Source: Nereocystis luetkeana
Lineage: Eukaryota; Sar; Phaeophyceae; Laminariales; Laminariaceae
Length of the DNA: 64,000 bases
Direction: 5' to 3'
NCBI GenBank assembly: GCA_031213475.1
Contig: JARUPZ010000024.1
Span: 496,001 to 560,000 of the forward strand
The stretch's first letter is position 1. Each line of letters begins with the position of its first letter. The translations under genes were made by a program, and so were the position numbers. Positions 42,151 to 53,990 of this stretch are shown here, one piece after another. Under the pieces are notes generated by a model. The model did no database searches. It saw nothing but the letters and a program-made list of their open reading frames with translations, and was not told the DNA's origin.

Positions 42151-42654
42151 GGTGAGGCATCTGACCGAGAGCGGATCCCTTTCAGCGACAGCCGTTTTGC
42201 TTTCAATTTTCTGGAGGATGGGAAAACCACCTAGGCTTAACTTCTTTAGTACTGCCCCCCTTTGTTTTAGACAGGCCACTTGGAATTAGTGTGTGATATT
42301 GTTCTCAGCCCGGAATGTATGTGTTTCTCCCGCCACGCTGCCACTTATCATAAAGTATGTGGACTTGTGTTATTTTCAATTATGCTGTATTGTCATACAC
42401 ACCGACTGTTGTAGAACCCCAACGGTGGACACGAGGTCGCGGGAGGGAGGTGCAGGCGCGGCGGAGCGCAGGGCCTTCAGACCGACGAAGGAGAAATGCC
42501 GCGAGTGGCCGAAGTTAGAAGCTGGACCAGACAGGCGCTCCCCGTGAAGAGAACGGGCAAAAGAAATTCCTCCGAAGACGGTGACGTCACGCTAGCCGGG
42601 ATGCGTGGGCATTTCCCGGACGCGGCGCAAATGCCTCTCTTGTTAAGCCTGAAA

Positions 42655-42905
42655 GGTAAACCCGTCATTGTAACGCCTGAAACGGCAACCTGCCTCTGTA
42701 ACATCTGAAACGCCAATTTGCCTCTGCAACGCCTGAGACTGCAGCCTGCCTCTGTAGCGCCTGAAGCAGGGACCTTCTTCTGTATCGCCTGAAACGGTCA
42801 CCTTTCTCTGTGACGCCCGACGCGGCGAAAGTTCTTCTTTTGTAACGCCTGGCGTGGCGCAAATCCCTCATTCGTAGCGCCTGAAGCAGCAACATCCACG
42901 CCCCA
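42655..42905 (+). repeat. minisatellite, about 36-bp CGCCTGAAACGGCAACC units
   Basis: TAACGCCTGAAACGG, CAACGCCTGAGACTG, TAGCGCCTGAAGCAG, TATCGCCTGAAACGG and related starts recur seven times, each followed by a TTGCCTCTGT-like half. Confidence 0.8.
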
Positions 42906-43369
42906 ACGGTGGGGGGGGTGGAGGAACCAGCCGCAAGGGGGAGACGAGGCTTCCCACGCGGGTCTGGGTGGGGGTCACGAGCGGCGAGTGCACGGAGAAA
43001 GGCCGGCACGAACCGGGTACGAAGCCCTAGGCCTGTGTACTGAAGACAAAGTGCTATCCCCGGCGTCTATCGAAAGAGGAGGATGTAGCCGGGGGTACTC
43101 CTCTCGTCTGGGGGGTAGTCGATGCAGCCAAGACGGCGTGGCGCCCCCCGGAGAGCCACACGCGCTGGTGGTTGTGGTCATGTCGAGCTGTACGCGTAAA
43201 TCCGTTCTGCAATTTGTTTCACCTTGTCACTGTTTCTACTGGATGAGAAGCATACACCGTGCTACCATGTTTCCCCCGAACCGTGCTGCCTATGCTCGAA
43301 AAAACTAAAGTCCAATTATTCACAAACGTGCTCCTTTTTTGTGTGCGCTTGAACACACCCAGTTTGGTG

Positions 43370-43428
43370 GAAACACTCAAGTTGTAAGTACTTCGTCCCC
43401 ACGACGGGAGTGCAGTCCTGAAAGGGTC
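43370..43428. mobile_element. MITE family 2, half element
   Basis: AACACTCAAGTTGTAAGTAC then GTCCCCACGACGGGAGTGCA and GTCCTGAAAGGGT. The left half is missing. It truncates a coding-like minus-strand frame (43429-43594, with CKCRFFCGNVGGHPAL) of unknown identity. Confidence 0.55.
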
Positions 43429-43894
43429 GATGTGTAGCTTTGGCCTCAAATTCCGCCTCTACGTGGAACTTTCCGCTTCCCAAGGCGGGATGTCCTCCCA
43501 CATTGCCACAAAAGAAGCGGCACTTGCACCCCACATCACCTGACAGCGGTGTCCGCCACATTCCGGGCGCGCGCATATCGCGCCGGTGTCCCACACGGAA
43601 ACCCCACCGATCGGTGCCCCCAAACAGCAGCCACCCGACAACCCACGCGCGTCACACCGCCTTAGTTGAGACTGGCCAATTAACGCAATAAACCCCGAAA
43701 ACGTCCTACCATGTCGCACCCTACTTCCCGTGCGGGCCCTCTAGATGTTACAGCCCCTTCTGGGCATGTACGCCTGTTTCTAGACGGCGGGTGTTCTTCT
43801 GGTAGGGCGGGCCAACCAGCTTCTCATTTGGGTTCGCATGTGTCACATGCTTGCATTTACCACCGCGCGTTGAACACAGGCTTATACGTACATC

Positions 43895-43933
43895 GTTTAG
43901 TCCCCTAACGGGACCGCAGTTCCAAAAGGGTTA
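43895..43933. mobile_element. MITE family 2, terminal fragment
   Basis: GTTTAGTCCCCTAACGGGAC and CGCAGTTCCAAAAGGGTTA match one end of the family. Confidence 0.5.
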
Positions 43934-44118
43934 TGGGGTTACTCCCAATCTCCTTGTTTCCTCGGTTTAGGCCACTATATAGCGTGAGCGACACTGTGCA
44001 TCTCACACAAAGACATGTCGCGAAATATAGAAGCACAAAGACTATGCCTGGCAAGTTAATAGGGCAGCCATTCGTGCGAGTGGTCCCGACGCGCTGAGAT
44101 ATTGCCCCCCCAAAATGT

Positions 44119-44318
44119 CTCCCCCCTGCCGAATCTTGATAAGATGCAGCTCACTCACTCACCCATCGTGCCATTCGCCCAACACGTCACGGCGGTTCGC
44201 ACTATGGTGCAAGCAAGGCGTGTCTGGTCGATGACAACCCGACGCAATCTGTCCGTGCACTATTCTGTAGTGGGGGGCGAGGGTCTAAGGTCATACGACT
44301 ACGGCCATGCATGGCATG
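44119..44318 (-). repeat. dispersed repeat family D, diverged fragment
   Basis: The reverse complement carries ATGCATGGCCGTAGTCGTATGACC, CGGGTTGTCATCGACC and CTTGCTTGCACCATAGTG. It diverges most in the middle, where the other copies read CTCGCATCCC. Confidence 0.7.
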
Positions 44319-45547
44319 AACACAATCCCGCCTACCATATCTTAAGTCCCGACGGTGACGAGTCTGGGCGGCGTGAAGAGTGCCACCCATGGGGACCGAG
44401 ATACCCGGAGATAGCGGGATCATTCGATGAAAGCCTCTCTTGGAAACCTCCAACGATGCTTTATCACCGATCTCACGTTTTGTTTCGCGCAAGGGTATAT
44501 GATTTGTTGCAGTTCAATTGTGTATTATTTTCTGTTTATATATATTTTCCTTCCGAGGTAACTTTTCACTGCAAGGTTATTACAGCTTGTCCTGTGACCG
44601 CCGAGAGCCTGTGCTGTCTCCACGGACAGCTTTGAGGCGTTTGGTCAATGTGAGAACAACAACAACGACGATAGAAATCGTCGTCAAAGTGCAGCGGGGT
44701 CCGCGCATTTTCACTGCTGCTTGCTCACATTGCTCGTTCTGTTTATACCCTCTTTAGAACTACACACACGTCTATAGATACTTAGAATACACAGACTTAG
44801 TAGACATACTGCTGTACGTCACATAGCGGCAGTGTGGAATTGCTTTTGCAGTGGTGAGAAGCTTAACCAGACTCTTCCGGCGCATTGGCAGGATCAAGAG
44901 TTGAAGGTACGAAAGGGCGGTACGACACTTACAGAACAGCCGAGCGAAGCGGTGCCAAAAGGTTTCTCGACTCGGCGGCACTTACGAGACGACCGAGCGA
45001 AGCTGTGCTAGAGAGGCGGTGTCATCGCCTTCCTTCCCCCGGAATTTACGGAGCACACCAGTAGAGGATCGACACGGCTTAGGCGTCCAGCCCATGAGAT
45101 CCCGGACGTGACTAGACCCAAGAGGGCCTATGCGTCAGCATGCGCGTCACCCGAGGGCAGTATGACACTAGGGGCACGCGGTATTTTGGTGGAATCGTGT
45201 TCACCCTCGCCCATCAACGAGTCGATGTGATACCTGGTAAATGTTATTTTTCCGAAACAAGACCGTGCCTATCTCTGTCTTCGAGGCGGCAGCGACGGCA
45301 GCGGTGGCAGCCAGCGCCGCTGAACCCGAGGAAGAGAATGTTCCCAAGCGCCCCCGCCCCCGGAGCGGGAGAGATCAAAGGTGACAAGCAGAAACTGTGC
45401 GGCCCCGTCGAGACCGTGTTGTTTTTTTCTTCTTCCGTCGCCTGACAGACCGAGAAAACTTCCACAGGGTCCCCGACCGGGCAAACCTAACTAAAAAATA
45501 GATAGACCAGAGGGGGGGGGTATATACTCGGGTGCGCACCGGGTACC
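44319..45547. other. no confident gene; short coding-like tail at 45241-45387
   Basis: Holds a tandem pair of about 57 bp around 44923-45015 (both with CAGAACAGCCGAGCGAAGC-like or GACGACCGAGCGAAGC parts). A 48-codon frame at 45241-45387 ends EENVPKRPRPRSGRDQR, with an Ala-rich part before it, resembling a basic nuclear protein tail; no upstream exon was found. Confidence 0.3.
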
Positions 45548-45793
45548 TAACCTGCTTAATTTGGTCATACTCGGGTAGGTACCCGAGTATCCCCAGAGTA
45601 TATACTCCGATAGGTACCCGGGTATTATCAGAGAACATACCCTGCATTATCATCATCATCACTATCCTACTCTGGGGAACCCGCGTGTCTATCTAACCTG
45701 TTCATTTTAGTCATACTCGGGTAGTTACTTGGGTATCCCCCCAGACAATGTACCCTGGTAGGTGTCCGGGTATTCTCAGATTATATACCCTAC
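45548..45793 (+). repeat. tandem duplication, 146-bp offset
   Basis: TAACCTG, GTCATACTCGGGTAG, GGGTATCCCC and CCGGGTATT landmarks occur first from 45548 and again from 45694 in the same order. Confidence 0.7.
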
Positions 45794-45805
45794 GAAAATA
45801 CAGCA

Positions 45806-46006
45806 TTGGAACGGCTTGATCCGCAGGTGGCCCTCGAGATCATCAGCGTTCGCAACACGCTACATGGAGTACCAAGCATTAATATATACCAGGCACGGGG
45901 AGAACGGGATGCGCTCTTCGCACCTACAGTCAACACTCAGAGGACTAGCTTCGGCCGCGCCAAGTTTCTAGGTGAAGCCCAGGAAACCCCTGGAGGCCAG
46001 CTTTAG
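45806..46006 (+). pseudogene. unidentified coding-like fragment
   Basis: A 66-codon frame, including LDPQVALEIISVRNTLHG and QRTSFGRAKFLGEAQ, ends in TAG. Composition is that of real protein, but no start context, partner exon or family could be identified. It is part of a mosaic of such fragments up to 47292. Confidence 0.3.
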
Positions 46007-46228
46007 ACGACGACTGAAGCATTCCCGCCATATTTCTGGCAGCGCTTCCAGCAAACTCAAACACACCGCCTTAGGGGGGAGAAATGCCGTCTCGTCTGCG
46101 TTGGGATCGCATGGAGGTATATTTTTGTAGCCAGGATCATGCACCAGTAGCGGCCGTCGCTGGAGGAGTTCATTCACGAGTGGAGGCCATTCGGAGACGG
46201 CGTACGGGGCGGGGTAGATTGCGTAGGT
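45968..46228 (-). pseudogene. candidate terminal exon of an unidentified minus-strand protein
   Basis: After a GTGCATAG acceptor-like site, 86 codons run open to a stop at 45968, including SEWPPLVNELLQRRPLLVHD and LPPKAVCLSLLEALPEIWRE. The region is convincingly coding-like. Further minus-strand coding-like sequence lies at 46840-47292, and the two could belong to one decayed or spliced gene. Family unknown. Confidence 0.35.
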
Positions 46229-46287
46229 CTATGCACCCGGATGCTCCTTAAGGCGGACAATGGGCTCATCCGACCCACTGCGCCAAC

Positions 46288-46707
46288 AACGTCAATGCGG
46301 CCGAACAAGCGGCGGTGCTCGCGGGGGCGGCGGTGCTTACGCCATTCGTTGCCAAGTGTGCGGTAAAAAAACCGCTCCCATGTTAGGGGGAGAGACGCAA
46401 CATCAACTGCTCTAGTGGAGTGCAGGAAGGAGACACCATGGAACTGTCGCTGTGGTTCATGCCGGTATGACGAAGAGAGGTTACGAGAGGTACGATGAAC
46501 CGCGAGGTGTTGGAGGACTCGGTCTTCTTCGGGAGATATCGAGCCTCTCGACATGCCGGAGGCCAAACCAAGTCCCAGCTGTGGCTGGAGCGGTTTCACC
46601 ATCCCGATATACAACGGAAAATGTTCGAGATAAGAGCGTATTTTGGTTCCCCCCTCCTCGTGCCTTTTTGGCAATATGCATCCCTGGTATACGTCAAGAA
46701 AAAATAG
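46288..46707 (+). pseudogene. coding-like frame interrupted by two stops
   Basis: One plus-strand frame is open apart from TAG (near 46384) and TGA (near 46468). It contains NVNAAEQAAVLAGAAVLTPF before the first stop and MNREVLEDSVFFGRYRASRH, then MFEIRAYFGSPLLVPFWQY, after the second. This suggests a decayed gene; family not recognised. Confidence 0.35.
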
Positions 46708-46708
46708 A

Positions 46709-46795
46709 CTGCCGCCTAGGATCGAACCCCTGGATCTATTTTTGTATAGGTGAAGAGGCATAATAACCTGCTAGACTACGTACAGGTAGTCACGT
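46709..46795 (-). repeat. tRNA-like sequence, probable SINE head
   Basis: The reverse complement holds TAGTCTAGCAGG (A-box-like) and GGGGTTCGATCC (B-box) about 45 bp apart, in tRNA spacing. The T-stem and acceptor pairings are broken, so a working tRNA is unlikely. Confidence 0.45.
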
Positions 46796-46839
46796 GGTCG
46801 AGTAGTCTGACAGGCTAGTCCTTTTCGTTGACATCGCCA

Positions 46840-47292
46840 TCAGCAAAGGCAAGGCAAAATGGCCGCTTTGCCTCCGAAAGGCCGCGACTTGCCCTGCTGG
46901 GGGTCATCGGCGTCCGCATCGCACAGGGAGTACATCTGGAATTTGGCGCGCATCCGCTTCGCATTGGCGTCTGTCGTTTGATACGCGAATAGGGACAACT
47001 CCACGCCCGTCTCAACGTGAGCGGTCCGGCGCACCATAAAGCTGGTGGCGATCACGCTAGCAGACTGTCGTTGCCGGGTATTCGCGGTAGCGTACGCTCG
47101 AGTTGTTCCGCTCCACCGTCCGTCTCGCACTACGCACGTACGTACATCATCCCCGAAGTGCGCTTTCCAACCCGTACCTATCATTGCCGACGCAGTATGA
47201 AGCTCTTGTTGACCCTTGTGGGACATATCCATAGGCACAGAGACCACACCAAAACTAATGCAAGGGGGCGGTCTTGATAATCTTGCCTTCAC
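46840..47292 (-). pseudogene. unidentified coding-like minus-strand frame, 150 codons
   Basis: Open from ATG 47292 to the stop at 46840, with coding-like segments such as GTGWKAHFGDDVRTCVVRDG and VRRTAHVETGVELSLFAYQT. It could be an exon or an intact short gene. No domain was recognised. Nearby minus-strand coding-like sequence lies at 45968-46228. Confidence 0.35.
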
Positions 47293-47324
47293 GTGGGGCG
47301 CATCCCCTACCTCGGCAGCAAGGA

Positions 47325-47425
47325 TGCTATCTTGATGGATGCTGCGATGGATGCTATGATGGATGCTATCATGATGGATGATATGGTGGATGAAATCATG
47401 ATGAATACTATGATAGATGCTGTAG
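47325..47425 (+). repeat. GATGGATGCTATGAT minisatellite
   Basis: GGATGCTATCATGAT, GGATGCTGCGAT and related units of 12-18 bp in tandem. Confidence 0.8.
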
Positions 47426-47934
47426 CCGTCACCTTTCTTTGGTCAAGCTTTCCCCTGCCTTGAAGCATCAAAACAGGCTAACGAGGACAGTGAAATCATC
47501 GCCATTTTTTTACGACGGGCCTCCGTCGAGCCGGCTGACGTTGCCGTCCCACAAACCAGCGCATACGAACTAATCTATACACCCACGGGAGTCGGACGGT
47601 ACCGTAGGGTTTGGACTATCCTCTGCTGGACTGGAGCACGGAGAATGTCAGCATGCGCCGGGAACTTAGCGGCGAGAGTGTCGGGGAGTATTGCCAACCT
47701 CTCTGGTACATTGGTGCGGCGTGTTCATTTGTTGCTTGCCTTAGTCATTTCACCGTTGACCACGGATCTCTTTCTAGACGGGGGGGGGTTCGGCGAGGTG
47801 GAATCCCAACGGGGTTGACCATTTCGTGTAGGATCGTTAGCCTCGTCTGAGAAAAATTGTCGGGTAGCGGGCTAGTTTCGGTCTGACAAGGCCTCTACTG
47901 ACTTCATACGCGAGTGTTACAGTAGTGCGGAGAT

Positions 47935-48090
47935 TTCCTGGACGGCTGTCCGTTAAGGCTGTCCATCAAGGGACAAGAGTTCCGTCAACCGACATCTCCT
48001 TGACGAGTGTCCGTCGAGGGACAATAGTTCCGTCAACCGACGTCTCTTTGACGGCCGTCCGTCAAGGGGTAAGAGCGCCACCGACCAACA
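47935..48090 (+). repeat. 48-bp tandem units (GTTCCGTCAACCGACATCTC)
   Basis: TTCCGTCAACCGAC occurs at 47980 and 48028, each followed by TTGACG and a TGTCCGTC or CGTCCGTC segment; a partial third unit precedes them. Confidence 0.7.
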
Positions 48091-48681
48091 TATTTGCCTC
48101 TGGTGGGGCGTGAGGGACCTCGCCGATGTACACGTTGGTTGTCGGAAGAAGCCATGGTGGGTGCGTCGCTATCGAAGCTACGTGCAGGGACACAGGGATA
48201 GGGTTTTTCCGCGGCGGGGAGAAATGTATCCCAGGGTGATTTCATGTGGGGGTGCGGTCGGCACACGCCGCTAAACCTACGGTACCACTTTCGGGGGACC
48301 TGTAATAGTATTGATAGAAAGATCAATCCACGGTGGACCTGAAAATAATATATCTCCCTATTGTTGCGCACAATCTTTAGGTCCGGTTGACTTATCTCTC
48401 CCCGCAATAGCGCGCTAAACAAGCGCAGTACAGACCGGGTAGCATGCAGGGGGTGAAACCGGGGCTGGGTGCGAAAGGTGCGTCGCCTCTCTGTGGATCA
48501 CCAGCTACCTCAGTCAGTACGCCCCGTTTATATCGTGGAAAAGGCCTGCTCGGGGGGAACGAAACCAGAAGGCTCCCCCCAAGATCCGGCATGTTCGTCA
48601 GAAGTGTCTACCAGGTACCGGTTACATGAGCTAAGAGGCTATTGGTCCTTGTGAGCTAGGTAATGGGGCATGATGTGGCCC

Positions 48682-48870
48682 TAGGCGCACTTCAAATAGA
48701 CGCCAGTCGATGAGGGAAGAAAGTGCTGAACCCTTCGCGCGTCAAAAACAAGGCGCGAACCGTAGGGGGAGTGGGGGAGGGAGGAGAGCCTGCCGTGGGA
48801 CCCCGGATCTAAGTTACGACTAACCGTATGAGGGAGAGATAAAAAGGGGAGAAGGTAATAATTGGGAAAA
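48682..48870 (+). repeat. SINE-like family B body
   Basis: Contains GTCGATGAGGGAAGAAAG, AAGGCGCGAACCGTAG, GAGAGCCTGCCGTGGGAC and CCCCGGATCTAAGTTACGA, matching 60050-60230. The head is absent. Confidence 0.75.
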
Positions 48871-48886
48871 TAATAACATAAAATGC

Positions 48887-49760
48887 TTGTATGTCGAGGG
48901 GTTCGTCCCGGAGATTATTGCCGACGAGGGTTTTTCTTGTTCAGAAGGAACTACGCGACCGATAGTCATTTCTTACGGACACGGCAACGGAGTCAATCTG
49001 AACCGGGTACCGCCGCCTTCACGAGGGCAAGAGACAAGATACCCTCCCGCGAGCTCGTTCCGCGCGCCCCCAGCTTCTCGGAGTCTTTGTGGCCTACGGG
49101 ACCGACGCCTTCTGGAGACGATGGGGGAGTTCTTCCAGTGGCGAGGCGTCCCTGAAGCGGCGCAACTTTAGAGGTCCACGCGCGGCAACATGAACACTCG
49201 CACCACCGAGCAGGTTGGCGCCTATGTGAATGAAGCCGCACCAGCCCTCCACGCGCCCCCCTCGCCCTCCCGTACCTTCAAGCGACAGCCCACCCGCCAC
49301 CAAGCAGGAGTCGGTCGCCCTTCAACGCCGACAGGGATCTCCTGCAAGGGTACGGAAGGTGTCGGCATCGGGAGGAGACGCCTCCGAAGCCAAGCGACGG
49401 AGAACCGCAGCAAGTCGATACTCTTCGGAGTTGCGTACGCAGGTACAGGCGAGCGGGGGGGGTCATTTATCGTGTTATGCGTGCAGGCCGTGCTGACGGG
49501 AAAAATATTATCTGCGACCACATCTATCTGGCGCGCGCAAGCGCAACCAACACATATCCCCGCCCGGGACAGGTTTCCCTCGACGAGTGCTGCCATAAAC
49601 TCACCATCCTCGAAGTGGTATGCTCCGGATGCCTCGTTGGGTGCCTCACAAGGCAAGGCGAGGGACTTAATTGACCAGCTGGCGGCCAGCATTGTCTGAG
49701 GGGAGGACGGAGTAGGATCCTACGTCGGGGAAAGGCGTTTGCTTGCACATAAAAATACCG
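48887..49760 (+). pseudogene. decayed retroelement polymerase C-terminus, copy 1
   Basis: Coding-like blocks in shifting frames. First 48887-49171 (FVPEIIADEGFSCSEGTTRP...FFQWRGVPEAAQL), then a Lys/Arg/Ser-rich block near 49290-49470, then RPGQVSLDECCHKLTILEV near 49560-49615 and ARDLIDQLAASIV ending at TGA 49697. The last two segments match the minus-strand copy at 50696-51190. The pattern, with FGRLG in the other copy, resembles the region after the reverse transcriptase of algal LINE-type elements; that assignment is from memory and tentative. Confidence 0.4.
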
Positions 49761-50695
49761 CCTTTGCCTGATAAACTGGGAAACCACCCAGGCCGCGGTC
49801 TCGCGCCAATTGCACCGATATCACAAGCGTGCCCCGAGGGACCGCCCGGCGGGTAGGGAGGAAGGGGAGCGTGATTTTCGATGGAGCGTGGGCATGGCAA
49901 ATATATGCGTGGAGTGCAGGACATTCTCGTACTTTTTTAAATTTCGGACGCAATGATGTACCGCAAAACGAAAGGGGGGTATAATGCAGGTCATGACGGA
50001 GAACACACTGATACGAAGATGTATGCTGGTACCAGGTATATGATAGGCAGCGGCGCCTTGAAGGTAGGTCTGGTCCCAGCGGGTAAAACGGGGAAAAGGG
50101 CTGTGTGCGTGAGACAACATAGAGGCCAAACAACGACGACTTCCGTTTTTTTAGCCGTTCAGCGGGAAGGATAGGGCGCAGCAGCACTATCTACCTGGTA
50201 TGTGACAAGGTTGCTCCGCGCGTGGCGTTCTACTTCTCGCAGTTTACGGTAGGCGAGACCCAGCATGTTGGCTAGAAGAAGGGATAACCTACTGACTACA
50301 GTAGTAGTACCTTGCACCCGTGCAACACGTGTGATATGGTAACACACCCCCTGGGAAGTATTTCCGGCCCGAGTTTACCCGAAAACATGCCTTGAGGGGG
50401 GCGCACACAGCGAAAATGGCGGCCTGGGAAGTCCTCGTTGATATTTTCATCGTATTCAGTACGCTCTCCCCGTTGTCGAGAAAAAAAAAACTCGGAAAAT
50501 AGTCCGGGGGGGGGGGGTGTTATCTTGCCACCTACCAGGTACTACTATTATGCTTGCCTTCCGACAATATAGCGTAGATGCCATTCCAATATAAACCGAA
50601 CATCCTTCCGTAAATGAGCAGTGTTCCTCATACGCTTGTCTGCCAGCCGTTTCCCAATTCACATTCCCCACATTGTTTCATCTTAGGTATATATC

Positions 50696-51190
50696 CTATT
50701 CCCCGTCAACATTCCGCCCCCAGTTCATCGGCCGCATTCCTCCGGCTTCTTCTTCCCTCCCCCTAGCGGCCTGGCGGTCCCTCAGTGCTAGTTTATACCG
50801 ATGCACTCGTCGCGAAATCGCGACCTGGGTAGTCACTGAGATGATCTGGAAGATGCGTTCTTTGCAGACGTCTTTCCGTGCCAGGGACGATCTGTCCGTC
50901 CCTCCGACAATACTTGCCGCTACCTGATCAATCAGATCGCTGCCTTCCTTTCCGAGGCGCCCAAAGCTTCCCACCGCGAGGGTGGCGAGTTGGTAGCTGC
51001 GCTCGGCGAAGGACACCTACCTGTCCCGGACGAGCGTAGTGACTGCGCTTGTGCGCCTCAGAAGTGGAGGCAGCTGATCCGTCTCTGTCAGCGCTGCCTG
51101 CCGACATGTGGATCCCCGCTTGTGGGTCCGCGTACGTGACGTCGAGGGGTATCGCTTTATTGCGATACTGATGCTATTAAAAGCGCTGTG
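50696..51190 (-). pseudogene. decayed retroelement polymerase C-terminus, copy 2
   Basis: On the minus strand a frame of over 100 codons contains VSFAERSYQLATLAVGSFG, GRLGKEGSDLIDQVAASIVG and VCKERIFQIISVTTQVAISR. Upstream (to about 51190) coding continues across a frameshift or stop, with YARPGQ. It is homologous to 49560-49697 on the plus strand. The most likely origin is the end of a retrotransposon polyprotein. Confidence 0.45.
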
Positions 51191-51199
51191 CCTGAGCAC

Positions 51200-52404
51200 C
51201 TGGGCAAAACAACCTGGTATTATGGGGGGGGGGCATTAATCAGAACTCACAACAAGTACCCACCCCCCGCCCCAAGGCTTACACACTGTATATATCTGGT
51301 TTTGTATAACATCATTTCTCCACTACCGGCCCTCTCACGACAAACCTGAAATCGGCCTCGGGTTAAATTTCTTATTCTGGGCGCACGCGAAAGCACGCTT
51401 TCTTACGTTGTGCGTTCTTATTCTCGTTCCCGAGAAAAAGGTAGGTTTCGTAGTGCACAGTAAATAATGGTGCCTTGTGAGCCCAGGTAGGCCACACGGG
51501 AAGGGGTCAACTTTCTTGAAGCTTAGGCACTGACTGGGCGGAGAGAGCTTGCTTAAAGTTCCTTTTTTTCGGGCTCATTTTCTTGTGAGTTACTTGCTCT
51601 CTGATGAGCTGGCGGGAGGAACTAAACTGTATGTTTTCCCGTAATCACTGTAGGTCACCCCTTCCAACCAAAGCAGCAGCCCGGGCCGTCTCGTGTGGTC
51701 GTTGCCATTATCGTCGCTTTCTTTCGTCGCCCTTTCCCTCTATAGGACCCCCCAAAGAAAGAAGGGTGAATTACCGAAAAATATTTCAGCAGCAGCAAGC
51801 AGCAGCAGCAGTACCGGTATGATAAAAGTGCCAGGTGTCAGGTGCTTGGCGCGTAGTGAGGATTTTTTGGGACGACTTTCGCGTCTTTTTGTTTTATACC
51901 CGGTACATCTCTCAGAAAAGCACGGGACACAATCGGTGGAACGGGTTGCAATCCTGTATGTATGCGCTTGCTGCTGTGTTGTACTGTTCGTAGACGATGT
52001 CTTGGATGTGGTCACGGGACGGCAAAACTCTCAATCGGGGGGTCGCAATGAGCATTTTTTCTGTGCTGCTGTTCTTAGCTACCACTGTAGTGCACGCACT
52101 TAACTTTTTGTCGGGTGGTGTCTTCACCGGATCCAGGCGCTCGTACAGAGAATACTACTGTACCATCGCCCGCCTTATTCGACCGACGGTACGACTACGC
52201 GGTAGCACCAAGTTATGAGCGGCTGCCGGCCACAAAAAAAGCCCACGAACTGGGGAATAGACTGTCTTGCTGTTGAATGATTTGCATGTTGTGCAATTGG
52301 TTGTCTCGTATGATTATTATGTACCTGGTATGTTGATATCTCATGATCTTTGTCGGAAGCAGGGCCATAACATTTGCTATTAATAAAAATACAGCAAGCA
52401 CTAG
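51200..52404. other. no confident gene
   Basis: Mixed sequence with a short CAG run near 51790-51811 and scattered TACCTGGTA motifs. Open frames are short and lack domains or splice support. Confidence 0.4.
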
Positions 52405-52532
52405 TATTACGGGGGTCCATAGTTAATAGGACCTATATGGTATGCATAAAAACCTATATATACCAGGTACCTGGTATATAACAATTTTTACAACAAAAAA
52501 AATGGTCTTATTAACTATGGTCCCCCGTAATA
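52405..52532. mobile_element. MITE family 1, copy d
   Basis: TATTACGGGGGTCCATAGTT on the left and AACTATGGTCCCCCGTAATA on the right. Its interior carries a TACCAGGTACCTGGTA palindrome. Confidence 0.9.
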
Positions 52533-52747
52533 GTTTATTAGTATTAATAGTACACACATCAGTGGCGTTGCACAGCAGCACAGGAGTATTAATAGTATAC
52601 ACATCACTGCTTGTAGATCACAGTACCATACAAAGTCATTACCGCCGCCGTAGCGTCTGTGTGTGTTCTTCTCATTATAAACCATTCTTTCTCGGACCTG
52701 CCAACACAACCAGTATCCCTGCCGATTCTTCAATCCTAGGAATAATA

Positions 52748-53000
52748 TTAAGATGCTTCTTCGGGGGTGGGAGTGGTCGTTTTTTGGTGGACGAGATGGA
52801 GGGATGTTGGTTGTAGTAGTCTTCATTTTTTTGAGTCACATCAGTTCTGAATTGTCGTAGGATACGTACTCTGCCGCGCTTTTGTTCTGGAGAGTTCTTC
52901 GCTTTCTGTTACCATATTAATATTAATAGTCGTTTATTAAAACAACACTACACGTTGTCGGATGACAAGCATAATAATAATAATATGAATAGAGAGACCC
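52748..53000 (+). repeat. left copy of a duplicated block around the 275-bp array
   Basis: AGATGCTTCTTCGGGGGTG, GGTCGTTTTTTGGTGGACGA, GAGGGATGTTGGT and AACAACACTACACGTTGTCG recur at 53980-54205 with small differences. Confidence 0.85.
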
Positions 53001-53269
53001 AAGCCACCACATACATATATATTAATAGTAAATACTCACTATATTTAATACTCGTAGTACGTTGTAACGCACAGCAGTATAAAAATCAGAGTAGACAGCA
53101 GCAGTATAGACAATGCAATGTCATGTTATAATACTGGATACGACATATATATGCGCGACGTTCGTACGATACGTGCTATCATATTAATAAGACGAGAGAA
53201 AACAATATGTACCAGTAGTAGTAGTAGTAGTAGTAGTGTGGGAGGAAGGGTAGGAGAATAAGGTTTTCA

Positions 53270-53990
53270 TAGAAGAGCCGCAGGAAGAGCGAGACGGCAG
53301 GGACTCTCTCCTAGGCACTACCGATAGCAGTGTAGACCAGCAACACCGCACGACCTTCTGCGCGTTGAAACATGCGTGTAGCAGTAATAAACCAGCCATT
53401 TTGATGAACAGCGGGTGTTTGGTGGATACTTCTTCGGGAGTGTCTGGGGGGGAGGACTGGGTCCCTGCGGTCGGAGGTGGCAGGGTCAGGGGTACGAAGG
53501 TAACAGTAGCAACAGTATGTGGGGGGAAGGGTGGGAGGAGGTAGAAAAACTACAGAGAGAGCGAGACGGCAGGGACTCTCTCCTATAGACACTACCGATA
53601 GCAGTGTACACCACAGCAACTCCGCTCGACCTTCTGCGCGTTGAAACATGCGCGTAGCAGTAATAAACCAGCCATTTCGATGGACAGCGGGTGTTTGGTG
53701 GATGCTTCTTCGGGAGTGTCTGGGGGGGAGGACTGGGTCCCTGCGGTCGGAGGTGGCAGGGTCAGGGGTACGAGAAGTAACAGCAGTAATAGTGTGTGGG
53801 GGGAAGGGTTGGAGGAGGTAGAAAAGCTACAGAAAGAGCTAGACGGCAGGGACTCTCTCCTAGGTACTACCGATAGATTTGTAGACCAGCAACAACGCAC
53901 GACCTTCTTCTGCGCGTTGAAACATGCGCGTAGCGGTAATAAACCAGCCATTTCGATGGGCAGCGGGTTTTTTATTAGATGCTTCTTCGG
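53270..53990 (+). repeat. tandem array, about 275-bp units, 2.6 copies
   Basis: GACGGCAGGGACTCTCTCCT starts units at 53293, 53565 and 53842. Each unit also has CTTCTGCGCGTTGAAACATG, ATAAACCAGCCATTT and GGACTGGGTCCCTGCGGTC. Frames read through on both strands but differ in each unit, so no gene is called. Confidence 0.9.
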
